Both the position numbers and the translations under genes were made by a program. Of a stretch of 64,000 nt of DNA, positions 1 through 7,819 are shown piece by piece. The stretch lies in NCBI RefSeq assembly GCF_027938815.1, contig NZ_CP115913.1, forward strand, positions 554,001 through 618,000, given 5' to 3'. A model generated the notes under the pieces. It was not told where the DNA came from. It worked only from the letters and a program-made list of their open reading frames with translations, and did no database searches. Every line of letters begins with the position of its first letter. Positions within the stretch are counted from its first letter, which is position 1. This DNA comes from Oceanirhabdus sp. W0125-5. GTDB taxonomy: Bacteria; Bacillota; Clostridia; Clostridiales; Clostridiaceae.

Positions 1-189
1 GTATTCATGTTTATGCAAAAACCCCTTTCTATCATAGAGGTATATGATATATGTACTATAACAATATAGTATACTAATATGCTTTTGTAATAAATAGAGT
101 GCAATACATATTTTTAAAAAGTTAATATTATTGTATTTTAATGGAACAAGTTTTGTAATATTTTAAAGTACCATATATATATAGTTATA

Positions 190-218
190 TTGTTAGAGAA
201 TAGAAAGTATGATAATAT
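190..218 (+). promoter_or_regulatory. Promoter of the thiE transcript
   Basis: TTGTTA (190-195) and TAATAT (213-218) are separated by 17 bases and lie just upstream of the TPP aptamer, so the transcript would start near 225. Positions 1-189 hold only AT-rich sequence with no gene that I can see. Confidence 0.5.
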
Positions 219-239
219 TAAATTAATTAAATATGTAGG

Positions 240-335
240 ACTAGGGGTGCCAAATAAGGTTGGCTGAGAGAAATACCTTTTGAAGTGTTTCAACCCTTGA
301 ACCTGATCTAGTTAATTCTAGCGTAGGGAAGTCGA
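240..335 (+). ncRNA. TPP (THI-box) riboswitch
   Basis: The conserved blocks of the thiamine pyrophosphate aptamer are present in order: AGGGGTGCC (243-251), GGCTGAGAG (262-270), CCTTGAACCTGAT (295-307) and GCGTAGGGAA (321-330). It lies 230 bases before thiE, on the same strand, with a terminator hairpin between them. That fits transcriptional repression of thiamine synthesis when TPP is abundant. Confidence 0.95.
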
Positions 336-350
336 TGGCTGAAAGTTATT

Positions 351-389
351 AGCGTAAATTTCCTATTGGAGATTTACGCTTTTTATTTT
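351..389 (+). terminator. Riboswitch expression-platform terminator
   Basis: A 9-bp stem (351-359 with 372-380, AGCGTAAAT/ATTTACGCT) is followed by a T-rich tract. It sits directly after the aptamer, so TPP binding probably favours it and stops transcription before thiE. Confidence 0.8.
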
Positions 390-398
390 TCCTATGCT

Positions 399-501
399 AT
401 AGAGAATCCATAGTGAAACTTAATTTATTCGTATCTTAAAATCTCAGTGTTTCAATGAGTTTTGAGTATGTATAAATTTAGTTTTCACTTGGAATCTCTA
501 T
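399..501. repeat. Imperfect palindrome of about 100 bases, copy 1
   Basis: The arms ATAGAGAATCC (399-409) and GGAATCTCTAT (491-501) enclose further pairing (GTGAAACT with AGTTTTCAC, AATTTAT with ATAAATT), giving one long stem-loop between the riboswitch terminator and thiE. Parts of it resemble the palindrome at 59196-59264, so it may belong to a dispersed repeat family. In the thiE mRNA it would form a 5' UTR hairpin. Confidence 0.6.
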
Positions 502-563
502 AAGTTCAAGTTTTGTGAGTTAATATTAAAAGGTTTACATTACAAAAATATTGTAGGGAGAAG

Positions 564-1208
564 ATGAAAATGAATAAGAATAAGGACATTAACAAAATTG
601 ATTATTCTCTTTATCTTGTTACAGATGAAGACATAATTGGGGATAGAGATTTTTATAAGACTATTGAAGAGGTTATAAAAGTAGGAGTCTCAATTGTTCA
701 GTTGAGAGAAAAGAAGTTAAGTTCTCGTGATTTTTATGAAAAAGCAATTAAGCTTAAAGAACTTTGTGAAAAGTACAAAGTCCCATTAATCATAAATGAT
801 AGAGTTGATATAGCTATTGCTGCTGATGCTCATGGAATTCATATTGGACAATCTGATCTTCCTTTAAGTATTGTGAGAAGAATGGTTGGAGAAGAAAAAA
901 TTGTAGGGGTATCTGTAAGAACAGTAGAGCAAGCTATTGCAGCCCAAGAAGGTGGTGCTGATTATATAGGAGTAGGAGCTATGTATACAACATCAACTAA
1001 GACAGATACTGTAAGTGTATCTATTGAACAATTAAGAAGGATAAAAGAAGCAGTATCTATACCTATTGTAGCAATTGGAGGAATAAATAAGGATAATGGT
1101 AAAGTGTTGATGGATACTGGAATTAATGGACTTGCTGTAGTATCAGCTATATTAGGTAAAGAGAATGTTGGTGAAGCTACTAGAGGGTTAGTTAACATAG
1201 TTAAATAA
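564..1208 (+). CDS. thiE: Thiamine-phosphate synthase ThiE
   Basis: This is the 214-residue TIM-barrel enzyme that joins HMP-PP and thiazole phosphate to make thiamine phosphate in the cytoplasm. Family motifs are clear: LYLVTD near the N-terminus, VQLREK, LIINDRVDIA, HIGQSD, and the C-terminal IVAIGGI phosphate-binding loop. The length is normal for ThiE. The ATG at 564 has a well-placed AGGGAG 6 bases upstream. An in-frame ATG two codons later is less well placed. The gene stands alone behind a TPP riboswitch and terminator, so its expression should rise when thiamine is scarce. No other thiamine gene is in the window. Confidence 0.95.
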   Translation: MKMNKNKDINKIDYSLYLVTDEDIIGDRDFYKTIEEVIKVGVSIVQLREKKLSSRDFYEKAIKLKELCEKYKVPLIINDRVDIAIAADAHGIHIGQSDLPLSIVRRMVGEEKIVGVSVRTVEQAIAAQEGGADYIGVGAMYTTSTKTDTVSVSIEQLRRIKEAVSIPIVAIGGINKDNGKVLMDTGINGLAVVSAILGKENVGEATRGLVNIVK

Positions 1209-1216
1209 GGTGAAAT

Positions 1217-1279
1217 TAAAGGGACAGTTCTCAAGAATTTATAATTATAGGTGGTGAATTCTTGAGAACTGTCCCCTTA
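1217..1279. repeat. GGGACAGTTCTCA palindrome, copy 1
   Basis: A perfect 19-bp inverted repeat (1221-1239 with 1257-1275, GGGACAGTTCTCAAGAATT and its complement) encloses a 17-base loop. A related palindrome with the same outer 14 bases lies at 2735-2799, and the two bracket the TetR/hydrolase pair. The form resembles REP/MITE-type mobile palindromes, and it could also end thiE transcription. Confidence 0.85.
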
Positions 1280-1312
1280 ATGTTATATCAGGCATACAAA
1301 TATAATATTAAA

Positions 1313-1362
1313 TTGAAATTTATGTAAACAAGTGATATAATTAGAGTGACCATGTGGTCACT
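1313..1362 (+). promoter_or_regulatory. Promoter and likely self-operator of the TetR gene
   Basis: TTGAAA (1313-1318) and TATAAT (1336-1341) are spaced by exactly 17 bases. Right behind the -10 box is an 18-base dyad, AGTGACCA-TG-TGGTCACT (1345-1362), covering the expected transcription start. Such a dyad at the start site is typical of an autorepressing TetR-family operator. The binding itself is inferred. Confidence 0.75.
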
Positions 1363-1375
1363 AGGGGGTATTGAA

Positions 1376-1999
1376 ATGAAAAAGACTTTTTATAATTTAG
1401 ATGAAGAGAAGAAAAAAAGAATAATTGATTCATGTATTGAAGAGTTTTCAAGAAATTCATTTGAGAAGGCATCAACAAATAATATTATTAAAGCTGCAGG
1501 TATATCAAAGGGGAGCTTGTTTAAATATACCAATTCAAAAGAAGAATTATTCGAGTATGTATTGAGTCAAGTGCTTGAAGAGTTGATTAATTATCAAATA
1601 AGTAATATTGATAAAAGTAAAACAGATATTATTGAGAGATTAAAAGATATTATAAACAATGGATTAGAGTTTTATGAACATAACCCTATAAAGTATAAAT
1701 TTGCAATTAGAGCATTTTTTGATGGTAATGACAGGATAAGATTAAAAGTTCAAAAAATACGAAATGACATTATAAGAAAATATAGAGAGGCACAGTTGGA
1801 AGGTATAGATTGGAATCAATATTCAATTCCACCAAAGGAGGTACTGAACATACTTGATATTGTATTAAGTGGAATTAATGTAAGGATGCTTGCTATGATT
1901 AATGAGGAGCTAAACTTTGAGAAGTTTAAGAAGCTGATAACAAATGATATAGATGGGGTATTTAATTGTATAGGAAAAGGAATAAGGGGAGGAGAGTAA
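1376..1999 (+). CDS. TetR/AcrR-family transcriptional regulator
   Basis: The protein has 207 residues. The N-terminal helix-turn-helix is recognisable: NIIKAAGISKGSLFKYTNSK followed by EELFEYV. The C-terminal half is the variable helical ligand domain. I chose the ATG at 1376 because AGGGGG lies just upstream. A GTG 30 bases earlier falls inside the operator dyad at the expected transcription start and cannot be used. The next gene begins two bases after the stop codon, so regulator and hydrolase form one transcript. Its ligand is unknown. Self-repression through the dyad at 1345-1362 is likely. Confidence 0.9.
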   Translation: MKKTFYNLDEEKKKRIIDSCIEEFSRNSFEKASTNNIIKAAGISKGSLFKYTNSKEELFEYVLSQVLEELINYQISNIDKSKTDIIERLKDIINNGLEFYEHNPIKYKFAIRAFFDGNDRIRLKVQKIRNDIIRKYREAQLEGIDWNQYSIPPKEVLNILDIVLSGINVRMLAMINEELNFEKFKKLITNDIDGVFNCIGKGIRGGE

Positions 2000-2000
2000 T

Positions 2001-2732
2001 ATGAAATATAATGTCATTGGGGAAAATAATGATAAGGTGTTAGTATTTATCAACGGTGGTGGACTTGGATATTGGATGTGGGACAAACAGAAAGAACTAA
2101 GTAAGACTTATAAGTGTATTTTATTTGATTTTCCCGGTCATGGAGAAAATGTTGATAGTGAATTCACTACATTAGATGATTTGGTTGAGGAAATAAAGAA
2201 GATAATTGAAAAGGAAAGTGAGAATAAGAAAGCAATTTGGGTAGGTCTTTCAATAGGTGCTCAAACTGTGATGAATGGAATAATGAAGGCTCCAGAATAT
2301 ATTGAGAAAGCTGTTATAATAAGCGGACTTAATAATGAGGTTAAGATAAATAAGGGGCTAATGAATTTTTCCATTTCTATGATATTTCCATTAATTAAAT
2401 ATAGATGGTGGGCAAAATTACAGTCAAAACAATTCAGTTTACCAGATGAATATTTTAATAAATATTATGAGGGCAGTAAGATTGTTTCAAAGAAAACATT
2501 ATTAAATGTAATGAATGAGAATATGAGTTTTGAATTTAAGAACTTAAGTAATTTTAAAGGAGAAACCATAATTCTTGTTGGTAAAAAAGAAATTAAATCA
2601 ATGCATAGATCAGCTAAGAAAATAGCTGATTCAATAGAGAATAGTAAACTCATTATATTCGAGAATTCAGGACATGGAATACCATATGAAGAGCCAGAGA
2701 GATTAAACAGATTGTTAAATGAGTTGATATAA
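2001..2732 (+). CDS. Alpha/beta-hydrolase fold protein
   Basis: This 243-residue cytoplasmic protein has the layout of an alpha/beta hydrolase: an oxyanion-hole loop with three glycines near residue 13 (INGGGLGYW), the strand and loop LFDFPGHGEN, a nucleophile elbow GLSIGA (Ser near residue 84) and a C-terminal GHG supplying the catalytic His. The substrate cannot be told from sequence. GGGGAGGAG inside the end of the TetR gene serves as ribosome binding site, and the two genes are translationally close. The pair may be a small detoxification module whose substrate or product is sensed by the TetR protein; that role is inference. Confidence 0.85.
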   Translation: MKYNVIGENNDKVLVFINGGGLGYWMWDKQKELSKTYKCILFDFPGHGENVDSEFTTLDDLVEEIKKIIEKESENKKAIWVGLSIGAQTVMNGIMKAPEYIEKAVIISGLNNEVKINKGLMNFSISMIFPLIKYRWWAKLQSKQFSLPDEYFNKYYEGSKIVSKKTLLNVMNENMSFEFKNLSNFKGETIILVGKKEIKSMHRSAKKIADSIENSKLIIFENSGHGIPYEEPERLNRLLNELI

Positions 2733-2734
2733 GT

Positions 2735-2799
2735 TATAAGGGACAGTTCTCAATAATTTACTAATAATTATAGTAAAATATTGAGAACTGTCCCTTATA
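2735..2799. repeat. GGGACAGTTCTCA palindrome, copy 2
   Basis: The outer arms TATAAGGGACAGTTCTCAAT (from 2735) and its near-exact complement ending at 2799 form a stem of more than 20 bp with a short AT loop. It shares its outer arm with the palindrome at 1217-1279 but has a different interior. It can also act as terminator of the hydrolase gene. Confidence 0.85.
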
Positions 2800-2851
2800 T
2801 AATTTTTGTTTAAATAGTATTTATAAACAACATTGAAAAAATGGAATTATG

Positions 2852-2880
2852 TTGAAAAATGTAGAAAAATGATGTATAAT
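2852..2880 (+). promoter_or_regulatory. Promoter of the chemoreceptor leader
   Basis: TTGAAA (2852-2857) and TATAAT (2875-2880) with a 17-base spacer form a near-consensus sigma-A promoter. It predicts a leader of about 265 bases before the chemoreceptor start codon. Confidence 0.75.
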
Positions 2881-2990
2881 GTTTCTTATATAGTTGTAGA
2901 AGAGTTTATCAAGGAAGATGGTACAAGTTACATAGCTACATTAATATTTTAGATTAAAATTAAATAAATATCTGAGAGGATTGATAGAAA

Positions 2991-3092
2991 ATGTTATTTT
3001 TTACAGCAAGAAGTAAACAAGAACATTAACCAGCATAATAATCTTTTAAGCACAGTTATGTAAGTGCTTTATAGTTTTATGCTGGTATTTTT
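2991..3092 (+). promoter_or_regulatory. Candidate attenuator: 12-codon ORF and terminator-like hairpin
   Basis: An ATG at 2991 preceded by GAGAGG opens a 12-codon frame (MLFFTARSKQEH) ending in TAA at 3027-3029. Directly behind it is a two-part stem: a perfect 10-bp outer stem (3029-3038 with 3077-3086) and a 6-bp inner stem (3048-3053 with 3064-3069), then ATTTTTATATA. This could be an intrinsic terminator inside the chemoreceptor leader, controlled by translation of the small frame or by an unrecognised ligand. It matches no riboswitch class I know. Confidence 0.45.
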
Positions 3093-3150
3093 ATATAGAT
3101 TTTAAATTTGAAATATTAATGGATTAAAGAGAAAATGGGAGGAATCAAAG

Positions 3151-5190
3151 GTGAAAAAGAAATCTAAAAAAAATAGGTCATTTGGAAAACTCACAATTAA
3201 AACAAAAATGATTATTTTAGTTTTAGCATTAATAATTATTCCTATTGCAAGTTTAGGAACTATAGCTTATGTAAAGTCTAAAACAATAGTAGAAAAACAA
3301 TTCAAAAATTCTATGCAGCAATTGAATAATGATATTGAGAAATCAGTTCAACATTATTTTGATGGGTATAAATATGGAATTGAGATGATCAGTAAAAATA
3401 TTAACGCTGAGGAGATAGTAAATCATCCTGAATATGAACCTTTTTTAATGGATTTATTTAAAGATTACTTGGATAGTTATCCAGATGGAACACACATATA
3501 TATGGGTACTATAGATGGTGGTTTTAGGATTTATCCTGAATCAAAAATGGACGATGATTATGATCCAAGAATAAGACCTTGGTATAAGAAAGCTACAGAA
3601 AAAAAAGAAACTATTTATAGTGATATATATGATGATGTGGTTAATAATAAAAAATCCATTGCTTGTGCTGCACCAGTTTACCAAAATGGAGATAAAAATA
3701 AATTAGTCGGTGTAGTTTCAATAACAATACCTTTAGATAAGTTAAATGAAAAAATAAACGCTATTAAGGTAGGGGAAAAGGGATATCCTTATATTTTAGA
3801 TTCGTATGGTCGTTTTATTACGCATGTTAATAGTGAGCTAGTGGGTAATGAAATTCCTGTTCAAGAAATCAAAGATATGTTGAAAAATAATTCACAAGAG
3901 GGACTTGTAGGGTACGATTGGAAAGAATCAGATGGTAGAATTTTGAAGAAATTTTCTGCATATAAGAAAATGACTGATATGGACTGGACTGTTTTATCAG
4001 CAGTATATATTGATGAAATAGATGATGATATAAATGGAATGCTTTTTACAGTTATTATAATAGGAGCAATCCTAATTATACTTTTTTCAATTATAGGTTT
4101 AATTTTCTCACGTAAAATTTCAGGGGATATCACTAAGGTATCAGAAGAAATGAATAAAGTAAAAGAGGGAGATTTTACAGCAAGATTAGATATTAAATCA
4201 AATGATGAAATAGGCAGACTTGCAGAAAATTTTAATGTTATGATTGAAAACGTTAAAGAGCTGTTATTTGAGACAAAGAATGTAAGTGAAGAAGTAACAG
4301 ATGCAGCAAGGAACTTAGCGGCTACATCAGAAGAAGTTAGTGCATCAAATGAAGAAATAGTAAATTCTGTAGAAGAGATAGCAAGAGGAGCTAGTCAACA
4401 AGCTATGGATGCAGAAAATGGAGCAAGGGTTGCATTAAATTTAGATAATAAATTTAATCAACTTGCAAGTAACACTCAGACTATGGCTGAAAATGCAAAT
4501 GAAGTAATCGGCATAAATACAAATGGAGTTAATGTAGTAAAAGGGCTTAAAGAAAAAACAGATTTAAATAATAAATCTATAAATAAAATTGAAGTTGCAA
4601 TAAAACAATTAAGTGAACAGTCTAGTGCTATTCAGAACATATTAGAAACAATAGGATCAATTGCAGAGCAGACAAATTTATTAGCATTAAATGCTTCAAT
4701 AGAAGCTGCTAGAGCTGGAGAAGCAGGACGAGGTTTTGCAGTAGTTGCTGAAGAAATAAGAAAATTAGCAGATGGGTCAAGTACTGCAACTAATGAAATA
4801 AAAGAAATATTGAATGCCACAATCCAGGAAAGTAACAATGCAGTTGAAATAATGAATGAAGTTAGAGCTGTTTCGACAGATCAAACTAAGTCAGTAGAAG
4901 AAGCAAATAATGCATTTGAAAACATATCAAAATCAATATATGTTATCACAAATAAGATTGAAGAAGTTAGCAAGTATGTTAATGATGTAATGGAAGATAA
5001 GGATTTAATTGTAAAATCAATTGAGAGTATCTCCGCAGTATCAGAAGAAACAGCTGCTTCATCAGAAGAAGTAACAGCATCTGTACAACAGCAATCTTTA
5101 GCTATTGATCAAGTTACTGAAAGTGCTCAGAGACTTAATGATTTTTCAATAAAGCTTAATGACCAAATAGACAAATTTAAAATACAATAG
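3151..5190 (+). CDS. Methyl-accepting chemotaxis protein, dCache sensor type
   Basis: A 679-residue transmembrane chemoreceptor. It has a basic N-terminus, a first membrane helix (about 18-41), an extracellular double-Cache domain of about 250 residues with the typical RPWYKKA motif, a second helix (about 296-319), a HAMP segment ending near 372, and a long cytoplasmic signalling coil. The hairpin tip carries the highly conserved [20 protein letters not shown], where CheA and CheW bind. GTG is the start, with GGGAGG 7 bases upstream. It is transcribed alone after a long structured leader and ends at a terminator. dCache domains often bind amino acids or carboxylates; the ligand here is unknown. 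Confidence 0.95.
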   Translation: MKKKSKKNRSFGKLTIKTKMIILVLALIIIPIASLGTIAYVKSKTIVEKQFKNSMQQLNNDIEKSVQHYFDGYKYGIEMISKNINAEEIVNHPEYEPFLMDLFKDYLDSYPDGTHIYMGTIDGGFRIYPESKMDDDYDPRIRPWYKKATEKKETIYSDIYDDVVNNKKSIACAAPVYQNGDKNKLVGVVSITIPLDKLNEKINAIKVGEKGYPYILDSYGRFITHVNSELVGNEIPVQEIKDMLKNNSQEGLVGYDWKESDGRILKKFSAYKKMTDMDWTVLSAVYIDEIDDDINGMLFTVIIIGAILIILFSIIGLIFSRKISGDITKVSEEMNKVKEGDFTARLDIKSNDEIGRLAENFNVMIENVKELLFETKNVSEEVTDAARNLAATSEEVSASNEEIVNSVEEIARGASQQAMDAENGARVALNLDNKFNQLASNTQTMAENANEVIGINTNGVNVVKGLKEKTDLNNKSINKIEVAIKQLSEQSSAIQNILETIGSIAEQTNLLALNASIEAARAGEAGRGFAVVAEEIRKLADGSSTATNEIKEILNATIQESNNAVEIMNEVRAVSTDQTKSVEEANNAFENISKSIYVITNKIEEVSKYVNDVMEDKDLIVKSIESISAVSEETAASSEEVTASVQQQSLAIDQVTESAQRLNDFSIKLNDQIDKFKIQ

Positions 5191-5244
5191 CTTGAATTTG
5201 CAAATTTAAAAATATATTAGAATAATAATAAATAAAGATTAAAT

Positions 5245-5298
5245 AAACCAGTGTATTAACTGATGTAATAAATTTACATAGTTTATACTGGTTTTTTT
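5245..5298 (+). terminator. Chemoreceptor terminator
   Basis: AAACCAGTGTA pairs with TATACTGGTTT around an AT-rich loop, followed by TTTTTTT (5291-5298). Confidence 0.8.
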
Positions 5299-5321
5299 AA
5301 TTCATAAAAGATAAGAGTCTT

Positions 5322-5350
5322 TTGTGAAAATATTGGTTGTAGGGTATAAT
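5322..5350 (+). promoter_or_regulatory. Promoter of hgcAB
   Basis: TTGTGA (5322-5327), a 17-base spacer and a perfect TATAAT (5345-5350) lie 34 bases before the hgcA ATG at 5384. Its position argues that translation begins at 5384 and not at the next in-frame ATG 243 bases later. Confidence 0.7.
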
Positions 5351-5383
5351 CTAACTATATTAATAAAGTGAAGGTGAATTATT

Positions 5384-6520
5384 ATGAATGATGAGTTAAA
5401 TAATAAGGCATGTTGAGCGCCTAAGGAGATTCAGTCTAGGATAGACTATGTAAAAAAACATGGAGACATTGATTTTTCAAAAGAAAAATTTCAAGATTTA
5501 TCACATATTAAGCTTGGAGAAATAAAAACAGAATGGGGAAATATTGATATAATTGATACTGAAATTAAACAGAGTGATAAAAGAAAAAATATTGGAATAC
5601 TCTTTGGATGGAAAAGAGATAATTATATGATTAAACCAGGACTTTATGCTATTGGAAATCCAAAACCGTCTTCACCTGTTATTGTTTCATGCAATTATAA
5701 ATATACCTTTGATTCGGTGAGAAAAGAACTAAACGGTGTTGATTGCTGGATACTCATATTGAATACATTTGGAGTGAATGTATGGTGTGCAGCTGGAAAA
5801 GGTACTTTTGGAACAGAGGAACTTATAAGAAGAATTTCAGCAGTAAAATTAGATAAAATAGTTACTCATAAAGTGTTGATAGTACCACAGCTAGGAGCTA
5901 CAGGAATAAGTTCACCTGAAGTAAGAAAAACATCAGGATATAGAATAGTTTTTGGACCAGTAGAGGCAAAGGACTTAAAAGAATTCATAAATAATAAATT
6001 TAAAGCAACAGAAGAAATGAGAAGAGTTAGGTTTACCTTTAAAGATAGATTAAAGCTAACACCATTACAATTTATGCAGAATATAAAGTATTATTTTATA
6101 GCACTAATTGTATTATATATTATAAATCTTATATCAATGAAGAGTTTCAGTATAGCTTTGAATAACTCAGTATATCAAAGTATACCTTTTGTTATAGGAG
6201 TAGGTATTGCAGCAATAGCATTTCCTTTGTTACTGCCAGTATTACCTTTCAGATCATTTTCATTGAATGGGATATTATTAGGAATAATATATGTAATTCC
6301 TTTAATGATGTTCAAGGATTCATTCTTTATCAGTGAAAGTTTATTATGGATAGTATCATATATAAGCTTATTAATAGCAATGATGACAAATATAACTCTG
6401 AGTTTTACTGGAAGTACAACATATACCTCTTTTTCAGGAGTATTAAAAGAGACCTTATGGACAGTGCCAGTGTCAATTGTGTTAGCAGTAATATCTATAA
6501 TAACTATGTGTATAATATAG
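5384..6520 (+). CDS. hgcA: Mercury-methylation corrinoid protein HgcA, with predicted selenocysteine at codon 11 (TGA 5414-5416)
   Basis: HgcA transfers a methyl group from a corrinoid to Hg(II). The diagnostic cap-helix motif NVWCAAGK is present (Cys135 in the full frame), followed by GTFGTEEL, PQLGA and FGPVEA, and then five membrane helices in the C-terminal 160 residues, the known HgcA architecture. Family sequence begins before the first ATG after the stop: GWKRDNY lies upstream of 5627. The frame is open from an ATG at 5384, which has AAGGTG 7 bases upstream and its own promoter, except for one TGA at codon 11 in the context Ala-Cys-TGA-Ala-Pro-Lys. No ATG, GTG or TTG lies between that TGA and 5627, and 5627 has no ribosome binding site. 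A SECIS-like hairpin follows the TGA. I read the TGA as selenocysteine, giving 378 residues. A nonsense mutation or sequencing error is the alternative. Confidence 0.82.
5433..5447 (+). promoter_or_regulatory. SECIS-like hairpin after the hgcA TGA
   Basis: AGTCTA (5433-5438) pairs perfectly with TAGACT (5442-5447) around the triloop GGA. The first loop G lies 22 bases after the TGA. Bacterial SECIS elements are expected to have a small apical loop with a G in its first two positions, 16-37 bases after the UGA, and this fits. SelB binding is inferred. Confidence 0.6.
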
Positions 6521-6532
6521 GGTGGTGAAAAA

Positions 6533-6799
6533 ATGTCCTTAAAATATATAAAAAATGTAGCAACATTGAAATTAGATGTGGATAAGTGTATAGGATGCAA
6601 GTTGTGTTCAACAGTTTGTCCACATAATGTGATTAAAATAGAAGATAGAAAAGCAAAGATTGTGGATAAAAACAGATGTATAGAATGTGGAGCATGTATG
6701 AAGAATTGTCCAACAGGTGCCCTTTGGGTTAGAAGAGGTGTTGGATGAGTTATTGCCATAGTCAAAGGTAAACTCACCGGCGGTGGGTCATGTTGCTGA
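6533..6799 (+). CDS. hgcB: Mercury-methylation ferredoxin HgcB, with predicted selenocysteine at codon 72 (TGA 6746-6748)
   Basis: HgcB is the dicluster ferredoxin thought to reduce the HgcA corrinoid and to pass mercury. Two CxxCxxCxxxCP motifs bind [4Fe-4S] clusters (Cys19, 22, 25, 29 and Cys49, 52, 55, 59). The family continues after the second cluster with GVGC and ends in a Cys-Cys pair. Here the frame reads GVG, then TGA, then VIAIVKGKLTGGGSCC and TGA (6797-6799). The internal TGA therefore falls exactly where HgcB has its conserved Cys (Cys73 in Desulfovibrio, from memory), and reading through restores the terminal Cys pair, giving 88 residues. A SECIS-like hairpin follows. The ATG is 12 bases after hgcA, with GGTGGTG before it, so the two genes are one operon. 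Confidence 0.85.
6772..6788 (+). promoter_or_regulatory. SECIS-like hairpin after the hgcB TGA
   Basis: ACTCACC (6772-6778) pairs with GGTGGGT (6782-6788), with one G-U pair, around the triloop GGC. The first loop G is 30 bases past the internal TGA. Like the hgcA hairpin it has a three-base loop starting with GG. The stretch is visibly richer in G and C than its surroundings. Confidence 0.6.
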
Positions 6800-6962
6800 T
6801 GCGCCCAATTACAGAGTGGCTGCATCTCACTGTGTTTATTTGCGTTAATAGAAATAAGAAAAGGTATTTACAAAAACAGTGATTAGTTGGTAAAATTAGG
6901 TATAATATTTTGTTTATTAAAATAAAATTAATGGGGATAATTAAAGGGGAAAGGGTAACTAT

Positions 6963-7259
6963 ATGTTTTTAAAAAGTTTTACAATACTTGTTGTTGTTGC
7001 ATTGATTTTAACTATTATGTTGACTATAGGCATGCGTAATTTAAAGGGAAAGTTGAAAATATTAATATTTTTACCTAGTATAGCAATCACGGTTTTTTTA
7101 GGTGTTGTATGGGTAAATGCTATTCCAAATTTAGATGATTGGAATAGGCGTTTTTTGTATCTAGGATATTTAACGGTTATGGGAATAATCATAGTTGCAA
7201 TGAATCTTGTAATATTATATGTACATAAGAAGATAAAAGATAGAAAAGAGGATAATTAA
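6963..7259 (+). CDS. Small integral membrane protein, unknown function
   Basis: A 98-residue protein with three likely membrane helices (about 5-25, 33-52 and 66-88) and a lysine-rich C-terminal tail that probably faces the cytoplasm. GGGGAAAGGG stands before the ATG. Its stop codon overlaps the rlmH start by one base, so the two are co-translated. I recognise no family and propose no function. The unit begins downstream of hgcB, after a GC-rich imperfect hairpin near 6796-6828. Confidence 0.75.
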   Translation: MFLKSFTILVVVALILTIMLTIGMRNLKGKLKILIFLPSIAITVFLGVVWVNAIPNLDDWNRRFLYLGYLTVMGIIIVAMNLVILYVHKKIKDRKEDN

Positions 7260-7738
7260 TGAACATAACTATAGTTTCTGTTGGAAAGATTAAAGAGAAG
7301 TTTTTAAAAGCTGCAATAGATGAATACTCAAAGAGATTGGGAAGATATTGCAAGTTGAACATTATTGAGGTTCCAGATGAGAAGACACCTGATAATGCTT
7401 CAGAAAAAGAAGAGGAGATAATAAAACAGAAGGAAGGGGAGTTGATTCTGAAAAAAATCAAGGATACTTCTTTTGTTATTGCATTAGATTTAAAGGGAAA
7501 TCATATAACATCTGAGGAACTTGCAAAGAAATTCAAGAACTTGAGTGTACAAGGAAATAGCAATATAACATTTGTAATTGGAGGTTCTCTAGGTATAGCA
7601 GAAACGGTTTTAAAGAGAGCTAATTACAAACTGTGCTTTTCAAAGATGACATTCCCACATCAACTTTTCAGGGTTATGTTACTTGAGCAGATTTATAGAG
7701 CATTTAGGATAAATAGTGGTGAACCGTACCATAAGTAG
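7259..7738 (+). CDS. rlmH: 23S rRNA pseudouridine-1915 N3-methyltransferase RlmH
   Basis: RlmH is a SPOUT-class methyltransferase of 159 residues that modifies helix 69 of 23S rRNA on assembled ribosomes. Typical sequences are the N-terminal ITIVSVGKIKEKF, the SAM-knot FVIGGSLGI, the segment MTFPHQLFRVMLLEQIYRAF and the invariant C-terminus GEPYHK. Length and ends are those of the family. The 3' end is the site that staphylococcal SCC elements use for integration, where the gene is called orfX. Copies of this end recur downstream at 9481, 11365 and 20294, suggesting that accessory DNA has entered here too. Confidence 0.97.
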   Translation: MNITIVSVGKIKEKFLKAAIDEYSKRLGRYCKLNIIEVPDEKTPDNASEKEEEIIKQKEGELILKKIKDTSFVIALDLKGNHITSEELAKKFKNLSVQGNSNITFVIGGSLGIAETVLKRANYKLCFSKMTFPHQLFRVMLLEQIYRAFRINSGEPYHK

Positions 7739-7819
7739 GTGCGGTTTATAACCTTAGGTATTGATATTACTTGCCTAAGGTTGTTTTTATAGGTGGAAAT
7801 ACCGTATCATAAGTAATGA
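7718..7819 (+). repeat. rlmH 3'-end repeat, copy A (native), with double hairpin
   Basis: The sequence GAACCGTACCATAAGTAGG and following GTGCGGTTT encodes the GEPYHK end of RlmH and folds into a stem. Next comes a terminator stem (7752-7760 with 7772-7780) plus TTGTTTTT, and then a degenerate second core ACCGTATCATAAGTAATG (7801-7818). The whole 100-base layout recurs at 11365-11466. The core resembles the attB of SCC elements. Confidence 0.8.

Noticed and set aside
5627..6520. Short HgcA starting at the ATG at 5627
   Set aside because: It has no ribosome binding site, begins inside conserved family sequence, and ignores the promoter, start signal and open frame from 5384.
6797..6799. A third selenocysteine at the final TGA of hgcB
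   Set aside because: The known family ends at the Cys-Cys pair directly before this codon, and the sequence after it shows no family resemblance, so it is the true stop.
6175..6825. A long minus-strand frame opposite hgcAB
   Set aside because: It lies antisense to two genes with clear family matches, has no ribosome binding site, and its product looks like a shadow of the membrane helices of HgcA.
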